Origin: Planctellipticum variicoloris
GTDB lineage: Bacteria; Planctomycetota; Planctomycetia; Planctomycetales; Planctomycetaceae
Length of the DNA stretch: 64,000 nt
Direction of reading: 5' to 3'
NCBI RefSeq assembly: GCF_030622045.1
Contig: NZ_CP130886.1
Coordinates: 2,183,557-2,247,556, forward strand
A model generated the notes under the pieces. The model did not search any database and was not told the origin of the DNA. It saw only the letters and a program-made list of their open reading frames with translations. Below are positions 54,562-63,898 of this stretch, piece by piece; position 1 is the first letter of the stretch; the number at the start of each line of letters is the position of its first letter. Position numbers and translations under genes: made by a program.

Positions 54562-56238
54562 TTATTGCCGGAGAACCGACCTCGGCAGCGAGACGTCTCG
54601 GGCGGTGATTGGATCCCGCAGCAGGTTCCCCGCATCGGGCGAGTACGACCGGCACAACTGTTGAATCGCAGAGGCCTGTACGAAGTAGGCCGCAATGACT
54701 CTCGGATCCCACTGCCTTCCATCCCCCTCCCGGAAAATCTGTTCCAGCGACTCCAGCGACATTCCGGCCCGGTACGGCCGATCGCTCGTGATGGCGTCGA
54801 AGGCGTCTGCGACCGCGATAATTCTGGCGACTAGCGGAATCTGCTCTCCTTGCAGCCCGTCCGGATAACCGGCCCCGTTCCAGAATTCGTGGTGCGAGCG
54901 CACTCCCGGCAAGACTCCTTTCAACTTGCGTAACGGCCCCAGAATCTGGCAGCCCAGGACTGGATGTTGCTGGACGGCCCGAAACTCCTCCCGAGTCAGT
55001 GGCGCCGATTTGCGGAGCAGTTGATCGTCGATCCCCAGCTTGCCGATGTCGTGCAGCAGCCCGGACACATAGATCAGATCCAGTTCCTCGTCCGCGAGCC
55101 CCAGTCCCCTTCCGAGCTGACGGGCCACGAGCGCCACCCGTTCGCTGTGGCCGCGAGTGTACGGATCCCGCGCATCGAGCGTCGAAACGAGGGATTTGAC
55201 GAATCCCAGCAGCAGATCGTCGTTCTCGCAGTAGAGCTGAATGTTGTTCAAGTGCGTCGCCAGGACTGTCGCGATGGACCCCAGCAGCGTCGCGTCGATC
55301 GGTCCGAACCCCGGTCCGGCCAGCGCATTGCAGGAAACGATCCAGCCGCGGCAGACGTCCCCCGAACGGATCGACGCCGCGAGAAAGCTGCGCAATCCGG
55401 GAAACGCCGCCGCCAGCGTCCCGTCTGACATTGCATTGCGGATCAGAGGCGTCGACCAGTCGTGCGATTCATAGCGTGAGATCAGCCGCAGCAGGCCGGC
55501 GTCGTCGAACGGCAGTTGGCCGTCGATCAGCAGCAGTGGCTCGCACCCCTGTTGTTCGAGGCAGATGACATGGCATTCCGCCGGGACCAGCGGCCCCAGT
55601 TTCTCGATGCACGCCGCGGCCAGATGCTCCGGGCATTCCGACACCTGCAGGTGCGGCGTCAGGGCGTGCAGCAAGCTGATCTGCCGCCATGCCGCGTCGT
55701 TCTGCCGGCCAAGGACCTCCAACTCCTGAGTTTTCGATTCGATCCGGGCCGAATGCTCTTCATAGCCGACCGCCAGCCTCACCAGACGCGCCAGGACGCA
55801 GATCGACATCACGGGCAGCCGCGAGATCCAGTCGTCGAGCCGTTCTGTGGACCATCCCGCTTCAATGGCCGCCAGCACCAGTTCGCCGGGGCGTCCGCCT
55901 CGGGCCGACAGCGCCACGCCGGCAAACCACAGTTGTCGTTCCGGGGAACCAGGCAGCGGACCGACAAACGCCAGCAACCCGTCCGACAGCTCAAGGACTT
56001 CCGCCTCGTGAATGTCCGAGAGACGACGCAGGCAGACAGCCGGGACGCACAGCAAAGTCCCGGGATGGGACTCGGTCAAACATCGACCAGTCGGCCCGTC
56101 GAGACAGACCAGTGGACTGCCAATCCATTCCGAAAGCCGCCCCAGCACGTCCGATCGCTGTGTCGGCGGCCAGTCCGCGCCGGGCGGCGTCGCACGCCGC
56201 TCGGCCGCCGTAAGTTCTTCCGACCAGACCGACGGCAT
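54562..56238 (-). CDS. HD-GYP domain phosphodiesterase with N-terminal GAF-like domain
   Basis: A 558-residue cytoplasmic protein. A GAF-like region (about 200-345) precedes an HD-GYP domain (about 350-520): RGHSERVALVARQL, LHDIGKLGI, HHEFWNGAGYPDGL and VADAFDAI. HD-GYP enzymes degrade c-di-GMP to pGpG or GMP. Signal sensed by the N-terminal parts unknown. GGGGG before the ATG provides a weak ribosome site. Confidence 0.9.
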   Translation of the reverse strand: MPSVWSEELTAAERRATPPGADWPPTQRSDVLGRLSEWIGSPLVCLDGPTGRCLTESHPGTLLCVPAVCLRRLSDIHEAEVLELSDGLLAFVGPLPGSPERQLWFAGVALSARGGRPGELVLAAIEAGWSTERLDDWISRLPVMSICVLARLVRLAVGYEEHSARIESKTQELEVLGRQNDAAWRQISLLHALTPHLQVSECPEHLAAACIEKLGPLVPAECHVICLEQQGCEPLLLIDGQLPFDDAGLLRLISRYESHDWSTPLIRNAMSDGTLAAAFPGLRSFLAASIRSGDVCRGWIVSCNALAGPGFGPIDATLLGSIATVLATHLNNIQLYCENDDLLLGFVKSLVSTLDARDPYTRGHSERVALVARQLGRGLGLADEELDLIYVSGLLHDIGKLGIDDQLLRKSAPLTREEFRAVQQHPVLGCQILGPLRKLKGVLPGVRSHHEFWNGAGYPDGLQGEQIPLVARIIAVADAFDAITSDRPYRAGMSLESLEQIFREGDGRQWDPRVIAAYFVQASAIQQLCRSYSPDAGNLLRDPITARDVSLPRSVLRQ

Positions 56239-56551
56239 CGCAGCCCCCGTACCATGATCTCCTCTGTCAGCCGCCGTACCTCCGTCAGTACAAACTGCCG
56301 CGCTCGCCGGTGGTCGTGTGCCGAACCGGGAAGGCTGTCACCGAGGCCATGGCGACTGAACATTCTGCGGGGCGCGGCAGAAGCAGAAGCCAGACCGATG
56401 GAGCAGCCAGTCTGAAGGATCGGCTGCCGGCAATAGCGACTTGCTGGCGGTGTCGGCTCGCGCCTGTGATTTGCGCACAACCCGCATACGCATGGATCAG
56501 TGGTATCGATTCTGCGGACCGGTTCCGTCCGCGGACCGATTCCGCGAACGA
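56239..56551. other. Intergenic region between HD-GYP and M50 genes
   Basis: No gene is supported. It has short direct repeats of CGGACCG type around 56515-56545 but no hairpin or promoter that I could score. Confidence 0.4.
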
Positions 56552-57571
56552 CTAATCGTCGGCCTCAACGCGACGGCTCCGCTGACGCAACTGGTCGCTC
56601 ACCCGGTTCAGCAGTTTTCGCTCGGCCGGCGACAACGCCGCCAGCCCCTGCTCGTGAACCTTCGACAGAAGTTCATCCAGTTGCCGACGTTCCGCCAGTT
56701 CCCGCTCCCGGTCACGTTCGGCGCGGGCCGCCGCCCGGCGACGTTTCCAGCGTTCGAGGAACCCCGGATTCCGTTCCCGCAATTCGGCCGGAACCGACCG
56801 CTCCAGGCTCGTGTAGCCCTGCGAGAAGTCGTAACCCATAAACGCATCGTCGGAACTCTCGTCAGGCAGCGGCGGAACCAGGAGCACGACGTTCAGCAGC
56901 AGCAGCAGGCCCCCCAGGTAACACAGCCAGATCCACTGCCCCAGCACGCCGATCGTCGCCAGTCCCAGCGACATCGGAATTCCCATCCGCAGCAACATCG
57001 TCATCGCCGCCTCTGTCCCGGAATACCGGCCCGAGATCATCAGCACCAGCCGGGCGGCATCCATCGGCCAGATCGGGATCAGATTCGCGAGAAACATGAT
57101 CCAGTTGGCGCTCAGGACCATCAACTGCCACTGCTGCGTCAACGACAACTCCGTCGGCAGCGCGATCGGAAGTTGAAAGGGATTAAGGAGCGTGCCGATC
57201 GGCGCCAGATTCAGGCACCACGGCAGCATCAGCGCAAAAATCCCCAGATTCAGCATCGGCCCCGCCAGCACCGTCAGCGCCGCCGCGTCCTGGCCGAAGC
57301 CGCCGACAATATTCCCCCCGCCCCCCAGGGGCCAGATCACCAGTTCGTCCGGCTGGCCGCTGCTGAGGCGCGACAGCAGCAAATGCGCCAGCTCGTGCAG
57401 CAACGCCGTCAGGAACAACGCCGCGGTGAACATCGCGGCCAGTCCGGGGGAGCGGTGGTGCGTCCAGACCGCGACGAAGACCGTGAGGAAGTGCAGGCTG
57501 ATCCGCACCCGGGCGTGAAACATTCTCCCGACGGGGAGCGACAACGCAATGAAATGCTGGCGATCGCTCAT
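56552..57571 (-). CDS. Site-2 protease family (M50) membrane metalloprotease
   Basis: A 339-residue membrane protein with HELAH, the zinc motif, in a helix, and a distant NLIPIWPMDAARL segment that supplies the third ligand Asp. About six helices and a charged Arg/Glu-rich C-terminal tail (RRRAAARAERDRERELAER). M50 proteases cut substrates in the membrane during signalling. ATG 57571 gives the compact protein; the frame is open to 57649. Confidence 0.85.
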   Translation of the reverse strand: MSDRQHFIALSLPVGRMFHARVRISLHFLTVFVAVWTHHRSPGLAAMFTAALFLTALLHELAHLLLSRLSSGQPDELVIWPLGGGGNIVGGFGQDAAALTVLAGPMLNLGIFALMLPWCLNLAPIGTLLNPFQLPIALPTELSLTQQWQLMVLSANWIMFLANLIPIWPMDAARLVLMISGRYSGTEAAMTMLLRMGIPMSLGLATIGVLGQWIWLCYLGGLLLLLNVVLLVPPLPDESSDDAFMGYDFSQGYTSLERSVPAELRERNPGFLERWKRRRAAARAERDRERELAERRQLDELLSKVHEQGLAALSPAERKLLNRVSDQLRQRSRRVEADD

Positions 57572-57667
57572 GCATGACGCCCTGGGACAGGCGGAGAACT
57601 CCGGTCGAATCGACCTGTCGCATTCTACCGGCCCGGACCGCGGCGGCAAATCACGAATTCGCCGATC

Positions 57668-58207
57668 TCAGCCCCGCCGCCGTTTCGTCGCAAAATATAA
57701 CGCCACATACACTTTGGGATCGATCAGCTTTCCTTCCGCGACTTGCCGCTGCAGCCACCGCGAGATTGTCCTCAGCGGCGGCGCGTGAACCTGGATCTGT
57801 TCGTGCTCGACGCCCCCGCCAGCCGACGTCTGCGTCGCACCCGCCGCAAAAAAGTACGAAACTACTTCCGACGCCAGCCCCGGCGAAGACGGACTGTCTC
57901 CGAGCCATTCCCAGGTTGTCGCTTCGTAACCGGTTTCTTCGCTCAGCTCCCGCTGGGCGGAGATAACGAAATCTTCAGTTTCCTGTCCTTTCACGTCTCC
58001 CGAGAGGCCGGCGGGAACGTCAATCACCGATTTGCCGACGGCCGGTCGAAACTGCTCGGTCAGAACCAGCCGACGATCGTCGGTCACCGCGAAAATCGCC
58101 ACGGCCCCGCGGGCGTTTATCCGTTCCGCAAACTCCCACCGCCCCTCCTTGACCAGCCTCAGAAATTTTCCTTTCCCGAGGACTTCCCGCTTCGTCCGTT
58201 TCTGCAT
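57668..58207 (-). CDS. NUDIX hydrolase (ADP-ribose pyrophosphatase-like)
   Basis: A 179-residue protein with a Nudix box, ExxxxxxxRELSEETGY (AQRELSEETGYEA), and TEQFRPAVGKSVIDVPAG, as in ADP-ribose pyrophosphatases. The leading glycine of the box is one or two positions off. It would hydrolyse nucleoside-diphosphate sugars. ATG 58207 was chosen because the conserved region begins at about residue 8. Confidence 0.85.
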   Translation of the reverse strand: MQKRTKREVLGKGKFLRLVKEGRWEFAERINARGAVAIFAVTDDRRLVLTEQFRPAVGKSVIDVPAGLSGDVKGQETEDFVISAQRELSEETGYEATTWEWLGDSPSSPGLASEVVSYFFAAGATQTSAGGGVEHEQIQVHAPPLRTISRWLQRQVAEGKLIDPKVYVALYFATKRRRG

Positions 58208-58315
58208 GGCCGTTCCTGGCAATTCAGGGGGGAGACGTGTTTCGCCTGCGACTGATCGGTATCATACGATGCGTCGGGAGCGACCTTTTTGTAAACACTT
58301 CTCGGGATTTCTTCC

Positions 58316-59200
58316 ATGTTGCGGACGTTCTTCGGTCTGGGATTGCTGGCGGGCCTGACGCTGGTCGGCGCCGTCGCCGCGGGGGCCGATGCGCCCAAGG
58401 CCCGCGTGCTCATGCTGACCCAGAGCAAAGGTTTCACGCACGGCTCGGTCCGCCGCCCCGAGAAGGACAAGCTCTCGGTCGCCGAAGTCGCCATGACCCA
58501 GCTCGGTCAGCAGACTGGTCTGTTCGAGGTGGTCTGCAGCCAGGACGCCGCCGTCGACTTCACGAAGGAGAACCTGCAGAAGTTCGACATGGTCGTTTTC
58601 TACACGACCGGTTTTCTCCCGATCTCCGAAGCCGATCGCGATTATTTCTTCAAGGAATGGCTCCCGCAGAAAGGTCACTCGTTCGTCGGCTTTCACTCTG
58701 CAACCGACACGTACCACTCGGATACCGACCCCGCCGCCGACTACCAGCCCTACTGGGACATGATCGGCGGCTCGTTCAACGGCCATCCCTGGAACGCCGG
58801 CAACGAAGTCACGATCTCGATTCACGAGCCGAATCACCCCGCGATGAAGCCGTTTGGCGAAGAGCTCAAGATCAAGGACGAGATCTACCAGTACAAGCAC
58901 TGGCAGCCGAACAAGGTCCGGGTCCTGATGAGCCTGAATATGGAGAAGTGCGAACCCAAGGCTCCTTACATGGTTCCGATCAGTTGGGTGAAGGAATACG
59001 GCGAGGGGCGCGTCTTCTACACCAACCTGGGGCACAACGAAGCCACCTGGACGAACAAGGCGTTCCTCGACCACGTCACCGGCGGTATCCGCTGGTGCCT
59101 GCACCTCGTAGAAGCCGACGCCACGCCGAATCCGGAACTTTCGGCGAAACTCGAAGCCAAGGCCAAAGCCGACTTCGAAAAAGCCGGCGGCAAGAAGTGA
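58316..59200 (+). CDS. Secreted ThuA domain protein
   Basis: A 294-residue exported protein with a signal peptide to about residue 26, then a ThuA (trehalose-utilisation, glutamine-amidotransferase-like) fold: KARVLMLTQSKGFTHGSVRR, FDMVVFYTTGFL, FVGFHSATDTYH, and GRVFYTNLGHNEATW. Planctomycetes carry many copies. No catalytic triad is established. ATG 58316. A strong hairpin ends it. Confidence 0.85.
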   Translation: MLRTFFGLGLLAGLTLVGAVAAGADAPKARVLMLTQSKGFTHGSVRRPEKDKLSVAEVAMTQLGQQTGLFEVVCSQDAAVDFTKENLQKFDMVVFYTTGFLPISEADRDYFFKEWLPQKGHSFVGFHSATDTYHSDTDPAADYQPYWDMIGGSFNGHPWNAGNEVTISIHEPNHPAMKPFGEELKIKDEIYQYKHWQPNKVRVLMSLNMEKCEPKAPYMVPISWVKEYGEGRVFYTNLGHNEATWTNKAFLDHVTGGIRWCLHLVEADATPNPELSAKLEAKAKADFEKAGGKK

Positions 59201-59232
59201 CGCCCGGCAGCCGAAGCGACGTTGATTCCAAC

Positions 59233-59255
59233 GGCCCCCGCAATTTGCGGGGGCC
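59233..59255 (+). terminator. Terminator-like hairpin after the ThuA gene
   Basis: GGCCCCCGC pairs with GCGGGGGCC around AATTT; a weak T-tract (CTTTTG) follows at 59261-59265. It sits 33 bases past the stop codon. Confidence 0.7.
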
Positions 59256-59431
59256 GTCGGCTTTTGCTGTGCGTCGCCGGGAGAAATTCCCCGTCACTTT
59301 GCGCAAACCCTGACGCCTGTGCCGCCCATTCCTCATGGGAAGAGCCTGCCGGGGCCGACTGTCACTCGGGGGACGGTGTATCCGTCGTCCTCGCCGCACG
59401 CACCGTCGACCTTCTCCGGGAGTCGAGCCAC

Positions 59432-60736
59432 ATGGCTGTTGCTGATGCCCCCTCGACCAGCGCCCGCGTCCGCCGGCAATACGAGTTCCTTCCGTATCCG
59501 CATCGCGATCCCGAGGATGAGAAGAAGCGCCTGCTGCTCACCGGGCTCGACGACCTCAACTGCGTCAACCACTATTGCTTTCGCGGCAAACGGAACATGT
59601 CGGCGGGCTTTCGTGCGCTGGTCGCCGGCGGCGGGACCGGCGACGCCGTCGTTTTCCTGGCCTATCAGCTCCGCAAGACGATGAGCGAGATCGTCTATAT
59701 CGATCTCAGCACCGCGTCGCAGTCGGTCGCCCGCAAGCGGCTCGCGGCCCGCGGCCTGGAAAACCGGGTCAAGTGGATCAACGGCTCGCTGCTCGACCTG
59801 CCCCAGATGGGGCTCGGCAAGTTCGACTACATCAACTGCTCGGGAGTTCTGCACCACCTCGCCAGCCCCGACGACGGCCTGGCAGCCCTGCGCAGCGTCC
59901 TCAAGGACGACGGGGCGATGGGGCTGATGGTCTATGGCCAGTACGGCCGGACCGGCGTCTATCAGATGCAGTCGCTGTTCCGCCTGATCGGCGACCAAAA
60001 CGCCGACATGGGGACGCAGGTGACCGAGGTCCGCGAACTGATGGCGACGCTGCCGCCCCCCAACTGGTACAAGCGGGGAGCCGATCTCTTTTCGCCGGTT
60101 GAGAACGTCAGCGACAGCGAAGTCCTGGACCTGTTCCGCCACACGCAGGACCGGGCCTACACAGTCCCGCAGCTCTACGACTTCCTGGACGGGGCCGGAC
60201 TCCATTTGACGGAATGGTCCTCCGAATCCCGAATCTGGTATCAGCCGACGGTCGCCTTCCGCGATCCGGCGCTGATGAATCGGGTGCTCGCCCTGCCGCG
60301 CCGGGAGCGGGAAGGGGCCTGCGAGCTGTTCTGGGGTTCGATTGTCAAACATGCCCTGTGGGCCACCCCGAAACCGGACACGATCGCTCAGTGGACCGAT
60401 CCCGAGGTCGTCCCGACCTGGACCCGAACGGGCGATCTGTTCGGCATCCGCAAGAGCCTGCTCGAAGCGACCAGCCCCGACTGGTGCTTTAACATGCAGT
60501 GCTCAGGGGGGACCAAGATCCAGGTTCGGATCAACGTCGACGACGTCACGCGCAAGCTGATCGATCTGACGGACGGCTACCGCACCGTCGATTCCATCCT
60601 GGCGCAGGTCGTCAAAGAATTCCCGGGACGCAGCCCCGATCAACTTCGAATCGAATCCGCCGACGTCTTCCGCCTGCTGAATTCGCACGACCTGCTGGTC
60701 CTGCGCCACCGCTCGGCGCCGTTCATCGTGCCGTGA
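59432..60736 (+). CDS. Class I SAM methyltransferase with PqqD-like C-terminal domain
   Basis: A 434-residue protein. A Rossmann methyltransferase fold has AGGGTGDAVVFLA (motif I), VYIDLSTASQSVARKRL, and YINCSGVLHHLASPDDGLAALRSVLKDDG. Following about 200 residues of linker, residues 370-430 resemble PqqD: VTRKLIDLTDGYRTVDSILAQVV to VFRLLNSHDLLVL. PqqD-like folds bind RiPP precursor peptides in other pathways; none is evident here. ATG 59432 was chosen because the conserved sequence starts there; the frame is open to 59222. Confidence 0.85.
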   Translation: MAVADAPSTSARVRRQYEFLPYPHRDPEDEKKRLLLTGLDDLNCVNHYCFRGKRNMSAGFRALVAGGGTGDAVVFLAYQLRKTMSEIVYIDLSTASQSVARKRLAARGLENRVKWINGSLLDLPQMGLGKFDYINCSGVLHHLASPDDGLAALRSVLKDDGAMGLMVYGQYGRTGVYQMQSLFRLIGDQNADMGTQVTEVRELMATLPPPNWYKRGADLFSPVENVSDSEVLDLFRHTQDRAYTVPQLYDFLDGAGLHLTEWSSESRIWYQPTVAFRDPALMNRVLALPRREREGACELFWGSIVKHALWATPKPDTIAQWTDPEVVPTWTRTGDLFGIRKSLLEATSPDWCFNMQCSGGTKIQVRINVDDVTRKLIDLTDGYRTVDSILAQVVKEFPGRSPDQLRIESADVFRLLNSHDLLVLRHRSAPFIVP

Positions 60737-60750
60737 CGGGCGTTGGATTT

Positions 60751-60905
60751 AGCGAGCAGGGAATAGGGAATAGCGAGTAGCCAGCAAGAATGGCTGGTTG
60801 CCTATCGCAAACCGCTTGTCGCCAGAGTTCCGATCGTGCTCGCATTTGGCAGCAGGCGATCATCCCTCTTCTTTCTGGCTATTCGCTATTCCCTACTCGC
60901 TATTC
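60751..60905. repeat. Imperfect inverted repeat between convergent genes, overlapping a stop codon
   Basis: The left arm, 60751-60790, is built on GGGAATAGCGAGTAGCCAG; the right arm (60870-60905) is its complement with two mismatches over about 25 bases. The spacer is about 80 bases. The right arm enters the end of the cupredoxin gene and supplies GAATAG, its stop codon. Confidence 0.7.
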
Positions 60906-61799
60906 CCTCTTCTGGAGGATTCGTTCGGCTGTGACGCTGATGTCCTTGACCTCGGTTTCCTGACCCGCCGCCACAGTCACCTTCAGCGACTTGTCGAGGT
61001 AACCGGCGCCTTCGTGCCAGACGCGGAACTCGTGTTCGCCCGGCGGCAGCAGCGGAATCGAAAAGGTCCCGTCCGCCGCCGTCACTGTGGCGTACGGATG
61101 GTCTGCGATCATCCAGTACCCCTTCATCCAGGGGTGAATGTCGCAGCGGATTTCCGTCGGGAGCGATTCGGCCGACTTGAACGGGACGTTGACGCCCACG
61201 CGGTCGACCGGCGACAGCAGGAAATTGAAGCCGTCATTTTTGATCGGCGTGCCGCGCGTGTTGTGGGCCACCGCGTCGGCCGAGACCACGTTCACCGTCT
61301 GGTCGGTCCGGGCGACGATGACGTGCGGGATGAAGCGGCAGCCGATCTGGTCGTAGAGGACCGTGGGGGCGGCCGATTTCTCCAGCGACGGATGAATCGT
61401 CTCCGGCCTCCGCCTGAGATAGACCACCACATTCGCGATCCCCTTCGACTTCGGGTCGACGACCAGCGTTTCGTCGGGGATCGACTTGATCGCGCAGACC
61501 GCTGCGTCTTTGACAGCGGCGTTGCCGGCCACGACCAGATCGGCCAGCGTCGGCAGCTCTCCGCTGAGCACGACGCGGCCGGTGACGCCGCCCCATTCTC
61601 CGCCGGCCGAATCCGTTACTGCAGCAGTCGGCTTTTCCGACAGGTCGGGCGCCGCTGCTGCGTGAGAAGCTGGTTTCGCCGCGGGGACCGCCGCTGCCAG
61701 AGGCGCTGCTGGAGCGATTGGGGTCGGCGGTTCCGGCGTGCAGCCGCCGAGCGTCGCCAGTCCGATGATTACCGCCGAAGTCCACAGATGGTGTCGCAC
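60900..61799 (-). CDS. Cupredoxin-like lipoprotein
   Basis: A 299-residue lipoprotein: lipobox LATLGGC with the acylated Cys20, an Ala/Pro-rich linker, and a C-terminal cupredoxin-like domain. AHNTRG and RCDIHPWMKGYW offer His, Cys, His and Met copper ligands, followed by a beta-sandwich DGTFSIPLLPPGEHEFRVWH. Related planctomycete proteins are labelled methylamine-utilisation protein. Envelope-exposed electron transfer or copper binding is inferred. The stop is part of the adjacent repeat. Confidence 0.8.
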   Translation of the reverse strand: MRHHLWTSAVIIGLATLGGCTPEPPTPIAPAAPLAAAVPAAKPASHAAAAPDLSEKPTAAVTDSAGGEWGGVTGRVVLSGELPTLADLVVAGNAAVKDAAVCAIKSIPDETLVVDPKSKGIANVVVYLRRRPETIHPSLEKSAAPTVLYDQIGCRFIPHVIVARTDQTVNVVSADAVAHNTRGTPIKNDGFNFLLSPVDRVGVNVPFKSAESLPTEIRCDIHPWMKGYWMIADHPYATVTAADGTFSIPLLPPGEHEFRVWHEGAGYLDKSLKVTVAAGQETEVKDISVTAERILQKRE

Positions 61800-61883
61800 G
61801 TCACTCTCCCGTCGGAATCGTGCTGGCGGAAATCACTGCCAAAGGACTGCACTCGGAACTGCGAACAGACTCGATCCGATCCC

Positions 61884-63788
61884 CTATTTCGCTTTTTCGA
61901 GACCGGCCTTCGACAGGATCTCGCGGACTTCGTCCGCATTCCCTTTGACCTTCTCCGCAATCGCCAGCGCCGCTGCCTTGGATTCCTCTTTCAAGTCGGG
62001 GATCTGCATGGCTTTGACGGCCAGTTTGAGGGATTCCAGGCTGGGGTAGAGCTTCAGCACATCCAGCACCAGTTTTCTTTCGTCGGCATTCTGGCTGACA
62101 TCGAGGGCGTTCTGGCAGATCTCCAGGCGCTGCGGTTCCGGCATCGTCTTGAACCGGCGGGCGAGGCTGATGTAGCCCTTGACGGCGCGCGAGCGGTATT
62201 TGTCGCCGGGGGCGGACTTTGCCAGGTCCAGCAGGACCGGGGCCGCGTCTTCGGTGCTCCACTTGCCGAGCAGCCGGCTGCCGGTGTCCTGAAGCTGCGG
62301 ATCGTCGCTTTTCGCAGCGGCCCCGACGGTCTGCAGAGCCTTGGCGCCGCCCATTTCGCTGAGGATTTCGAGCAGGCTGTCCTTCGTTGGAGCGGAGGCG
62401 CGTCCCAGGGCCTGAGCGAGCTCCGCGGCGCAGGCTTCGCGATCCGGCATGCGAGTGGCGGCGGTCTTCAGGGCCTGCAGGGCCACGGGAGCATCGTCGG
62501 AATGTTTTGAACCAACGACCTGTGTGATCAGCACGTTCAATGTCGCCGGGGAGACCGTATTGCCCAGCGAAGTCAGCGCTGCGCCCCGGATGTTCGAGTC
62601 CGACTGCTCCAGCGCTTTGACGAGGGCGGGGACGGCGTCGATCCGGCGCTGGCCGATCAGTTCGATGAGGACCTGGTATTCCTTGCCGTTCGACTTGGCC
62701 AGCCGGGCGACGATCTCCTTGTCGACGCCGTTGCCGGGGAGTTCGGCGATTGCGGTCTGGGCGGTCTGGGCAATGTCGGCGTCGGCTTCGAGGGTCATCT
62801 TCAGCAGCGAGGCGAAGCTGGACGGCGTTCCGACTCGCCCGAGGGCGGCGATGGCGGCGAGGCGGACCGGTTTGGGGCCGTTGTCGGACGCTTTTGCTAC
62901 TGCTGCCAGATCGACGGTTTCCGGTCGGTCGGCCATCGCCACAATGATCAATGCGGCCCGTTCGGGGGTGGCGCGATCGACCTCGGCGGCCAGGGCCTTG
63001 TCGATGTCGCTCCCCGGGAATTCGCGAATGGTGCTGAGGCCGATCTGGAACAGTCCGCGGTCGGAATTGCGCAGTTGTTCGACCAGCAGCGGAATGCCAT
63101 CCTGATTGCGGGCGACGATCGCACCGCGAGTGGCTTCGAGTTTCCGCTGGCGGGGGACGTCGGCGTTGCGGACTTCGTCGTAGATTTCGATGGCGACCGC
63201 AGCCTGGCCGTCGGAGAGAAACCGCTCGGCGCACAGAATGCAGCCTTCGGCCGCGCCGGAACGGACTTCAGCGTTCTCGCTGGCCAGGGCCTGCCGCAGC
63301 GCCTTCCCGGCCGCAGGATTGCCGACGTGTCCCAGGGCCACGGCCGCTGCGGTGGCGATGCCCGAATCCTGATCTTTCAGCTTCGCAGTCAGGAGTTCGA
63401 CGGCTCCAGCGTCGCGGCGGACGCCGATCGAGTTGATCGCTCCGATCAGCAGATTTCCCTGCAGCGACTCGGTGGCCTTGCGGAGGGCTTCATCGGCTTC
63501 CGGGCCGGGGATGGCTTCGAGGGCGATGCGGGACCATGAGGCCAGTTGGGGGTTGTCCAGCAGCTTTGCCAGCTCCGGGACCGCTGCGCTGGAACCGTAG
63601 ATGGCGAGTTTCTTGCAGGTGATCGCTTTCTCGGCCGCCGGGGCGTCGCCGCTGAGGATGGCGATCAGTTCCGGTTCCCGAGCTGCGGAGGCGGTCTGGC
63701 ATTCGCCGCTCCGTCCCCCTGCGAGGATCAGCAGCAGGGATGCGGCCAGGAAACTGGCCGTGCGGATGGATTGTCGAGTCGTCGGCAT
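61884..63788 (-). CDS. Secreted HEAT-repeat protein
   Basis: A 634-residue exported protein; signal peptide to about residue 30, then about 14 HEAT-like repeats, each with an Ala-rich pair of helices, for example DQDSGIATAAAVALGHVGNPAAGKALRQAL. Such solenoids bind proteins. ATG 63788 was used as the leader starts there (the frame runs to 63911). The start lies upstream of a separate oxidoreductase gene on the same strand. Confidence 0.85.
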   Translation of the reverse strand: MPTTRQSIRTASFLAASLLLILAGGRSGECQTASAAREPELIAILSGDAPAAEKAITCKKLAIYGSSAAVPELAKLLDNPQLASWSRIALEAIPGPEADEALRKATESLQGNLLIGAINSIGVRRDAGAVELLTAKLKDQDSGIATAAAVALGHVGNPAAGKALRQALASENAEVRSGAAEGCILCAERFLSDGQAAVAIEIYDEVRNADVPRQRKLEATRGAIVARNQDGIPLLVEQLRNSDRGLFQIGLSTIREFPGSDIDKALAAEVDRATPERAALIIVAMADRPETVDLAAVAKASDNGPKPVRLAAIAALGRVGTPSSFASLLKMTLEADADIAQTAQTAIAELPGNGVDKEIVARLAKSNGKEYQVLIELIGQRRIDAVPALVKALEQSDSNIRGAALTSLGNTVSPATLNVLITQVVGSKHSDDAPVALQALKTAATRMPDREACAAELAQALGRASAPTKDSLLEILSEMGGAKALQTVGAAAKSDDPQLQDTGSRLLGKWSTEDAAPVLLDLAKSAPGDKYRSRAVKGYISLARRFKTMPEPQRLEICQNALDVSQNADERKLVLDVLKLYPSLESLKLAVKAMQIPDLKEESKAAALAIAEKVKGNADEVREILSKAGLEKAK

Positions 63789-63898
63789 GGAAGCACTCTT
63801 GATGGAAAACTCGAGGTGAATACCGCGTTCGCAGAATTGGTCAGGCTGCGTCACACGTCGTGGAGAATCGAGACGGGCCTTGCGAGAGGCTGGGTCGA

